Origin: Clostridia bacterium
Lineage (GTDB): Bacteria; Bacillota_A; Clostridia; Christensenellales; Borkfalkiaceae
Assembly: GCA_017621955.1 (NCBI GenBank)
Contig: JAGASB010000302.1
Span: forward strand, 1 to 5,072
Reading direction: 5' to 3'
DNA: 5,072 nt
Positions 1-4,504 of this stretch are shown here, in pieces. Within the stretch, counting starts at the first letter, position 1. Each line of letters starts with the position of its first letter. A program made the translations under genes and the position numbers. The notes under the pieces were generated by a model, which saw only the letters and a program-made list of their open reading frames with translations, made no database searches and was not told the origin of the DNA.

Positions 1-1
1 A

Positions 2-568
2 GTCGTTTTATGGGGTGTAAGACTAACGGTTAATTGGGCGTACACTTTTCACGGTTTAAATCACCAAGATTGGCGATATACTATGCTCAAAGAAAAGACG
101 GGCAAGGCGTATCCAATTATAAACTTTTTAGGCATACACTTGTTCCCAACACTTGTAGTTTACGCTTGTATTTTGCCCGTTATTTACGCAATATTGATAG
201 GCTCAAACGTCAACGCCCTTAGCGTAGTCGGTGTGCTAATATCGGTGTTGGCAGTGTTTTTACAAGGTGTTTCGGATATTCAAATGCAAAAGTTTAGAAA
301 TGCGCACACGGGCGGTTTTATTCGTGTAGGGCTTTGGAAATATTCACGTCACCCTAACTATCTTGGTGAAATTTTAATGTGGTGGGGTATGGCTATTGCA
401 TTTGTTTCGGCTATCCCGTCGATGTGGTATTTGTGTTTAGGTGCATTTATAAATACGCTAATGTTTTTAGTGGTGAGTATTCCTATGGCTGATAAACGTC
501 AATCAAAAAAAGACGGCTTCAATGAATACAAAAAAGCAACCCGTATGCTATTTCCGATAAAAAAGTAA
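2..568 (+). CDS. DUF1295 / steroid 5-alpha-reductase C-terminal family membrane protein (5' partial)
   Basis: The frame is open to the left window edge, so the real start lies upstream; the ATG at 83 is internal, because codons 1-27 before it already match the family (RLTVNWAY, then GLNHQDWRYT). 188 residues are visible. Further family signatures are NFLGIHLFPTLVVY (about 41-54) and GLWKYSRHPNYLGE (110-123), which resembles the RHPxYxGE cofactor-binding segment of isoprenylcysteine methyltransferases. Hydrophobic membrane segments lie near 46-66, 73-91 and 124-157, and the tail is basic (ending FPIKK). Members are usually about 260-300 residues, so roughly the first third is missing. The family is annotated as predicted oxidoreductases or methyltransferases, and the bacterial substrate is generally unknown. 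A strong terminator follows, which separates this gene from the polysaccharide operon. Family assignment is confident; function is not. Confidence 0.88.
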   Translation, partial: VVLWGVRLTVNWAYTFHGLNHQDWRYTMLKEKTGKAYPIINFLGIHLFPTLVVYACILPVIYAILIGSNVNALSVVGVLISVLAVFLQGVSDIQMQKFRNAHTGGFIRVGLWKYSRHPNYLGEILMWWGMAIAFVSAIPSMWYLCLGAFINTLMFLVVSIPMADKRQSKKDGFNEYKKATRMLFPIKK

Positions 569-592
569 AACTATTCCTACAACAAATTTAAC

Positions 593-628
593 AAAAGGCT
601 CTTTTTCAAGAGCCTTTTCATTTTTATT
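593..628 (+). terminator. Rho-independent terminator after the DUF1295 gene
   Basis: A perfect 11-bp inverted repeat, AAAAGGCTCTT (593-603) and AAGAGCCTTTT (608-618), encloses a TTTC loop and is followed by CATTTTTATT. The stop codon of the upstream gene is 24 nt before it. The A-rich left arm gives it some potential on the other strand too, but no gene on the minus strand reads into it. It isolates the upstream unit from the promoter at 680. Confidence 0.93.
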
Positions 629-679
629 GCAAAAATAGTCATATTTTTGTCCAAAAAAACAAAATAATTTTACAACCAC

Positions 680-708
680 TTGAACAAATGACAATTATAT
701 GATATAAT
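680..708 (+). promoter_or_regulatory. Sigma-A-type promoter of the polysaccharide operon
   Basis: The -35 box TTGAAC (680-685) and the perfect -10 box TATAAT (703-708) are separated by exactly 17 nt. The -10 is preceded by TGA (700-702), an extended -10 (TGN) element. Transcription would start near 714-716, giving a leader of about 50 nt before the ATG at 767. It lies downstream of the terminator and directly upstream of the first operon gene. No operator or riboswitch is evident in the leader. Confidence 0.82.
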
Positions 709-732
709 TATATATATTTATATATTAATTAA

Positions 733-755
733 GCACGCACGCGCACTCGCGCACA
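733..755 (+). repeat. GC-rich alternating purine-pyrimidine tract with short tandem repeat in the 5' leader
   Basis: In a very AT-rich intergenic region, positions 733-754 are 17/22 G+C. Positions 733-746 alternate strictly purine-pyrimidine, and so do 749-757. Within it an 8-nt unit is repeated in tandem: CGCGCACT (740-747) and CGCGCACA (748-755). The tract lies between the predicted transcription start and the Shine-Dalgarno site of the first gene, so it would be in the mRNA leader. Its role is unknown. Confidence 0.6.
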
Positions 756-766
756 TAGAGGGGAAA

Positions 767-1417
767 ATGTATAGGTGTTTTTTTAAGAGATTTTGCGATA
801 TTTTAATTGCCTTTATAGGCTTGATATTCTGTTTAATTCCAATGCTTATTATAGCAGTCGCTATAAAAGTTAATTCAAAAGGCCCCGTAATCTTTAAGCA
901 AGAACGTGTAGGTAAAAACGGTAGAGTGTTCAAAATGTACAAATTCCGTTCTATGTGCGTTGGCGCTGAGCAACAAGAAGGAGGGGTTTTTTGCGTTAAA
1001 GGGGATAAACGTGTTACAAAAGTAGGTAAAATTTTGCGTGCCACAAGTCTAGATGAAATTCCTCAATTTATCAATATTTTGAAAGGAGATATGTCTTTAA
1101 TAGGTCCTAGACCCGTTTTAACGTATTATCCTTGCAAATGGGAAGAATATACTAAGGAAGAATTAAGACGCTTTGACGTTCGTCCAGGTGTTACTGGGTG
1201 GGCTGCCGTACACGGAAGAAAGACCAACACTGTTGAAGCACGGTTTAACTACGATAATTATTACGTTGAGCACTTGTCTTTTTGGTTAGACGTGAAAATT
1301 TTCTTTATGACAATTAAATCGGTTTTTACTAACGATGGTAACGAAGATGACGGTAGTGCAGAAATCAATACGAAAAAAAGCACGGCGCATACTGCTAGCG
1401 AACAGAAAAATAATTAA
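767..1417 (+). CDS. Undecaprenyl-phosphate sugar phosphotransferase (PglC/CapM-like priming enzyme, Bac_transf family)
   Basis: This monotopic phosphoglycosyl transferase of 216 residues would move a sugar-1-phosphate from an NDP-sugar to undecaprenyl phosphate at the inner membrane face, the first step of repeat-unit assembly. One N-terminal hydrophobic segment (about 12-33) carries Ile24-Pro25 where PglC has a Ser-Pro helix break. Next come KGPVIFKQERVGKNG (38-52), YKFRSM (58-63), SLDEIPQ (94-100) with the catalytic Asp96-Glu97 pair, LKGDMSLIGPRP (105-116) and RPGVTGWAAVHGRK (139-152). The length fits the minimal PglC-type enzymes, without the extra membrane domain of WbaP/WcaJ. The start is set by AGAGGGG just upstream and by the typical MYRxFFKRxxD opening. 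The tail after about 190 is polar and low in complexity. It is the first gene of the operon. The sugar (for example a GalNAc-type, FucNAc-type or hexose) cannot be read from the sequence. Confidence 0.95.
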   Translation: MYRCFFKRFCDILIAFIGLIFCLIPMLIIAVAIKVNSKGPVIFKQERVGKNGRVFKMYKFRSMCVGAEQQEGGVFCVKGDKRVTKVGKILRATSLDEIPQFINILKGDMSLIGPRPVLTYYPCKWEEYTKEELRRFDVRPGVTGWAAVHGRKTNTVEARFNYDNYYVEHLSFWLDVKIFFMTIKSVFTNDGNEDDGSAEINTKKSTAHTASEQKNN

Positions 1418-1431
1418 AACATTTTTATTAA

Positions 1432-1812
1432 GGGGATAGACTGTTTGTCTTTATTAATTTTATTAGGGTTATAGCGACAATTCAAATAATAAATCAATTT
1501 ATTTTATTGCTTACTGTATTTTCTGTGTTTTCATTGTTTATTAGTTTTTAAGAAAAACTGAAAGCAATTTCTAAAAAATTCAACAAGGCAATAAGATTTT
1601 TGGGTGGATTAACTTTGCATATCTACTTAGTTCAGTTCATAATCATATACAATTTTCAGCATTTAGTTTTTCCCTTAAATTTGGTTATAATATGTCTATT
1701 GATTTTGTTGTCTGCGATAATATTATATTATTTGGAATTATTTGTAAAGAAGGGTGTAAAATTTATGTTTAATAAAGTAAAAATAAGGGGAACGTATGAT
1801 AAAAATAGCTAA
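1432..1812 (+). pseudogene. Remnant of an acyltransferase-3 family sugar O-acyltransferase (C-terminal part, internal stop)
   Basis: One frame stays open from 1432 to 1812 except for a single TAA at 1549-1551. Before the stop it encodes a hydrophobic helix (FILLLTVFSVFSLFISF). After it come a basic linker (EKLKAISKKFNK), the family-like FLGGLTLHIYLVQF signature, another long hydrophobic helix (about 1675-1740) and a basic tail. This is the order seen at the C-terminus of acyltransferase-3 membrane O-acetylases (full length about 330-380 residues). About 100 codons remain, so the N-terminal two thirds are gone. The TTG at 1600 is the Leu of the signature, not a credible start. An SD-like TTAAGGGG (1428-1435) has no ATG, GTG or TTG suitably placed behind it. 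The 3' end overlaps the reductase start by 17 nt, as in an intact operon. The intact gene probably acylated the polysaccharide. A sequencing error could explain the stop but not the missing 5' part. Confidence 0.75.
1784..1790 (+). promoter_or_regulatory. Ribosome binding site of the aldo/keto reductase, inside the pseudogene tail
   Basis: TAAGGGG sits 5 nt before the ATG at 1796 and fixes that codon as the reductase start. It lies within the coding tail of the decayed acyltransferase, so reductase translation does not depend on the upstream frame being intact. Confidence 0.8.
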
Positions 1813-2734
1813 AACGGACTTGGTTGTGTCAGAAGTTTGTATGGGTGGTTGTCCCTTGGGCGGATACGGCTGGGGGAACGTTCAGAGAAACGAACTTATT
1901 GACGCAGTTAAAACGGCAGTTAATAACGGAGTTAATTTTTTTGACACAGCTGACACTTACGGACTTGGCGAAAGCGAGAGAACGTTAGGTGAAGCACTTG
2001 GGCAAGACAAGAACAACGTAATTATAACGACAAAGTTCGGTGTAAGGGTTGAAAACGGGAAAACCACTTACGATAATTCGCGCGAATATATATTAAAAGC
2101 TGTTGATGCAAGTTTGAAAAGGTTAAATAGGGAATATATAGACCTTTATCAAGTACATTATAGAGATGGAAAAACCCCACTTGCAGACGTTGCAGAATCG
2201 CTTGAAATTTTGAAAAAACAAGGGAAAATACGCTATTACGGTTTATCTAACGTACATAGCGAAGACGTGTCGGAAATTCAATCTTTCGGTAAAGAAAATC
2301 CGTTTGTTTCTTTTCAAAACGAATACAGTCTTGCTTGTAGAAAAAACGAAAAAGATATGTTTAGTTTTAGAGACGAGTTCGGTATGACGCCTTTTACTTG
2401 GGGGAGTCTAGGACAGGGAATTTTAAGTGGCAAGTATGATAAAAACTGTAAGTTTGATTCAAATGATAGGCGTTCGCGTGAAATATACGTTAACTTTCAC
2501 GGAGAAAAATTGCTAAAAAATTTAGAAATAGTTGAAGTTATAAAAGATATTTCTAACGATTGTGGTAAGGCTATTTCGTCAGTAGCAATACGCTGGATTT
2601 TAGATTATTTAAAAAATTCAGTTGTAATCGTTGGCGCAAAAAATCCAAAACAAGTGCTACAAAACGTTGAAGCAATGGAGTGGACTCTTACACAAGAGCA
2701 GATCGATAGATTGGAAAGAATTTCAAGGGAGTAG
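1796..2734 (+). CDS. Aldo/keto reductase, probably acting on a sugar intermediate
   Basis: A soluble (beta/alpha)8-barrel NAD(P)H-dependent oxidoreductase of 312 residues, full length for the family. The catalytic tetrad is complete: Asp50 and Tyr55 in FFDTADTYG, Lys80 in TTKFG and His121 in YQVHYRD. Other family features are GESERTLGEAL (58-68), RYYGLSNV, WGSLGQGILSGKY, and the C-terminal cofactor segment VVIVGAKNPKQVLQN (276-290), which binds the nucleotide phosphate/adenine side. The start follows TAAGGGG and overlaps the acyltransferase remnant by 17 nt. The stop is 3 nt before the transketolase N-subunit, whose ribosome binding site AAGGGAG (2725-2731) overlaps the end of this gene. The position between a priming transferase and a split transketolase suggests reduction of a keto-sugar or of the transketolase product. 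Substrate and cofactor preference are inference; family membership is certain. Confidence 0.95.
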   Translation: MIKIAKTDLVVSEVCMGGCPLGGYGWGNVQRNELIDAVKTAVNNGVNFFDTADTYGLGESERTLGEALGQDKNNVIITTKFGVRVENGKTTYDNSREYILKAVDASLKRLNREYIDLYQVHYRDGKTPLADVAESLEILKKQGKIRYYGLSNVHSEDVSEIQSFGKENPFVSFQNEYSLACRKNEKDMFSFRDEFGMTPFTWGSLGQGILSGKYDKNCKFDSNDRRSREIYVNFHGEKLLKNLEIVEVIKDISNDCGKAISSVAIRWILDYLKNSVVIVGAKNPKQVLQNVEAMEWTLTQEQIDRLERISRE

Positions 2735-2737
2735 AAA

Positions 2738-3589
2738 ATGAATAGTGAACAATTAGCTTGGCTAATAAGGCGACACGGTATTGAAATGACACATATTTCG
2801 CATGGAAGCCATATAGGTGCAATATTGTCAGTTGCGGATATAATTGCAGTGCTTTATAATGAAGTTGCAAACGTTAATCCCGAAAATTATAAAGACGAAA
2901 GTCACGACAGAGTGATATTAAGCAAGGGGCACGCAGGAGCGTCAATATATGCAGCGCTTGCAGAAAAAGGTTTTTTTGATAGAAAAGAATTAAAGACACA
3001 TTATGCAAATGGAAGTAGGTTGTCGGGACACGTTTCGCATAAAGGAGTGCCTGGGGTAGAATTTTCAACGGGTTCTCTTGGGCACGGGATATGTGTTGCT
3101 GCGGGTATGGCGCTAAATGCTAAATTGGATAATAAAGACTATTTTACTTACGTTGTTACAGGCGACGGAGAGTGTGACGAAGGTTCGGTTTGGGAAGCGG
3201 CACTATTCGCAAATCATTTTAAGTTAAATAAGTTAATAGTTATCGTTGACCATAACAAAATGCAAAGCTTGGATTATTGTGAAAACACGCTTGCGCTTGC
3301 ACCGTTTGAAGATAAATGGAAAGCGTTTGGTTGGAACGTTTTTAGTGTTGACGGACATAATCACGATGAGCTTAAATCAGCGTTGAATAATGCTAAATTG
3401 AGCGTAGACAAACCTACGGTTATAATTGCAAACACTATTAAGGGAAAAGGCATTTCTTTTATGGAGAACGATATTTTATGGCACTATCGTTTCCCTCACG
3501 AAGGCGAAGAATACGACGGGGCGTTAAAAGAATTAGCGTTATCAATGCCAAAAGGAATTGTTGACCCTTATGCGGAGGATAATGTATGA
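2738..3589 (+). CDS. Transketolase, N-terminal (thiamine diphosphate PP-domain) subunit
   Basis: This 283-residue protein is the diphosphate-binding half of a split transketolase and works only with the partner encoded next. The ThDP/Mg motif is intact: GDGECDEG from 142 with Asp143, ending at Asn173 in VDHN. Active-site histidines match classical transketolase positions by eye: His25 (in SHGSHIG), His65 (SKGHAG), His98 (SGHVSH) and His249 (LWHYRFP). STGSLGHG (110-117) is the cofactor-lining loop. Two places differ from the split transketolases I know: SGHPG is SHIG, and WHGxAP is WHYRFP. These differences resemble, from memory, transketolase-like proteins of polysaccharide loci. AAGGGAG with 6-nt spacing fixes the ATG. 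The end overlaps the C-subunit in an ATGA (3586-3589), so the two chains are translationally coupled. It would carry two-carbon ketol units in the cytosol; the substrates are unknown. Confidence 0.93.
   Translation: MNSEQLAWLIRRHGIEMTHISHGSHIGAILSVADIIAVLYNEVANVNPENYKDESHDRVILSKGHAGASIYAALAEKGFFDRKELKTHYANGSRLSGHVSHKGVPGVEFSTGSLGHGICVAAGMALNAKLDNKDYFTYVVTGDGECDEGSVWEAALFANHFKLNKLIVIVDHNKMQSLDYCENTLALAPFEDKWKAFGWNVFSVDGHNHDELKSALNNAKLSVDKPTVIIANTIKGKGISFMENDILWHYRFPHEGEEYDGALKELALSMPKGIVDPYAEDNV
3574..3578 (+). promoter_or_regulatory. Ribosome binding site of the transketolase C-subunit
   Basis: A perfect GGAGG lies inside the 3' end of the N-subunit gene, 7 nt before the overlapping ATGA start/stop. 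It is the best Shine-Dalgarno match in the window and, with the overlap, supports balanced synthesis of the two transketolase chains. Confidence 0.88.
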
Positions 3590-4503
3590 GAGATACTTTT
3601 GTAAAAACTTTGTTGGAAATTGCAAAGAAAGATAAAAACGTATATATTATCACCGGTGATTTAGGTTTTGGTGTTCTAAAACCATTTTTTGAGCAATTAC
3701 CAAATCAAATTATTAATGCTGGCATTGCAGAACAAAATATGACTTCTGTCGCAGCAGGACTTGCATTGCAAGGTAAAACCGTGTTTACTTATTCAATAGG
3801 CAACTTCCCGACGTTACGTTGCATAGAGCAAATAAGAAACGATTGTGCATATCACAACGCTAACGTCAAAGTGGTTTGCGTTGGCGGTGGCTTTGTTTAC
3901 GGCTCTTTGGGTATGAGTCATCACGCAACCGAAGATATTGCTATTATGAGAGCGCTTCCTGACGTTTCAGTGTTTGCTCCTGGTGATTTAGTAGAAGCAG
4001 AATGTGCAACTAAGGCGATTTACGAACTACCGGGGACGTGTTATCTGCGTTTAGGTAGGGGTGGTGAAAAACGTATCCACGAAAAGATAGACAACTTTGT
4101 CGTTGGCAAAGCAATACAAATTCAAAAAGGTGAAAATGTTGCGATATTCTCGACAGGTGCAATTTTTGATGAAGTAAACCAAGCGTGTGAAGAATTAAAA
4201 GCGGAGAAGATTATTCCTACGGTATATACCTTTCCTACGGTAAAACCTATAGATAAAGAAACTATAATTAATTGTGCAAAAACTCATAAAACGATAATAA
4301 CCATTGAAGAGCATAATTTAAGCGGTGGATTCGGTTCTGCCGTTGCAGAAATTTTAGCAGAACAAGACGGAGTTAAAGCAAGACTTTCAAGAATTGCGTT
4401 AGACGATAGATACTCTTGTATAGTAGGTTCTCAAAAGTATTTAAGGGAACAATACAATTTAAGTGCAAACAACATTATTCAAAAGGTAAAAGAAAATTGG
4501 TAA
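3586..4503 (+). CDS. Transketolase, C-terminal (pyrimidine-binding) subunit, non-canonical substrate site
   Basis: This 305-residue partner completes the ThDP site. It has a pyrimidine-binding domain (about 1-165) and a C-terminal Rossmann-like domain (about 170-300, with VAIFSTGAIFDE and IITIEEHNLSGGFGSAVAE). The catalytic Glu49 lies in NAGIAEQNM, the match of yeast Glu418. NFPTLRCIEQIRND (73-86) lines the aminopyrimidine pocket and RLGRGG holds Arg158, the match of yeast Arg528. The segment YGSLGMSHHATED (105-117) replaces the usual GEDGxxHQ. His112 aligns with yeast His481, but Leu108 stands where yeast has Asp477 (donor hydroxyl recognition), and Gly100 where yeast has His469. GDLGFGVLKP (24-33) has no match for yeast Arg359. 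These alignments are by eye, with yeast numbering recalled. The enzyme is therefore probably an active ThDP enzyme with altered substrates, not 1-deoxyxylulose-5-phosphate synthase, whose signature motifs are absent and which is a single chain. The glycosyltransferase start follows 1 nt after the stop. Confidence 0.92.
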   Translation: MRDTFVKTLLEIAKKDKNVYIITGDLGFGVLKPFFEQLPNQIINAGIAEQNMTSVAAGLALQGKTVFTYSIGNFPTLRCIEQIRNDCAYHNANVKVVCVGGGFVYGSLGMSHHATEDIAIMRALPDVSVFAPGDLVEAECATKAIYELPGTCYLRLGRGGEKRIHEKIDNFVVGKAIQIQKGENVAIFSTGAIFDEVNQACEELKAEKIIPTVYTFPTVKPIDKETIINCAKTHKTIITIEEHNLSGGFGSAVAEILAEQDGVKARLSRIALDDRYSCIVGSQKYLREQYNLSANNIIQKVKENW

Positions 4504-4504
4504 T

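Noticed and set aside
34..222. Short plus-strand frame starting at 34
   Set aside because: It overlaps the DUF1295 gene in another frame, and the conserved family motifs are all in the DUF1295 frame.
631..648. Small inverted repeat AAAAATA/TATTTTT after the terminator
   Set aside because: A 7-bp stem made only of A-T pairs in AT-rich DNA is expected by chance, and the real terminator is just upstream.
718..1044. Minus-strand open frame of 108 codons
   Set aside because: It lies across the promoter leader and the priming-transferase gene, whose protein is clearly recognisable; the frame has no family-like features and is a shadow.
1686..1731. Possible internal promoters upstream of the reductase (TATAAT at 1686-1691; TTGATT, 16 nt, TATTAT at 1699-1726)
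   Set aside because: The first has no usable -35 box and no TGN. The second is only a partial match inside AT-rich membrane-helix coding remnants. Neither is better than chance.
1600..1812. Stand-alone 70-residue small membrane protein starting at TTG 1600
   Set aside because: The TTG encodes the Leu of the acyltransferase signature, there is no Shine-Dalgarno site before it, and family-like sequence continues upstream of it.
2688..3653. Minus-strand open frames of about 60 codons opposite the transketolase genes
   Set aside because: Both strands cannot plausibly code here; the plus-strand proteins carry full family motifs and the antisense frames have no ribosome binding sites or recognisable content.
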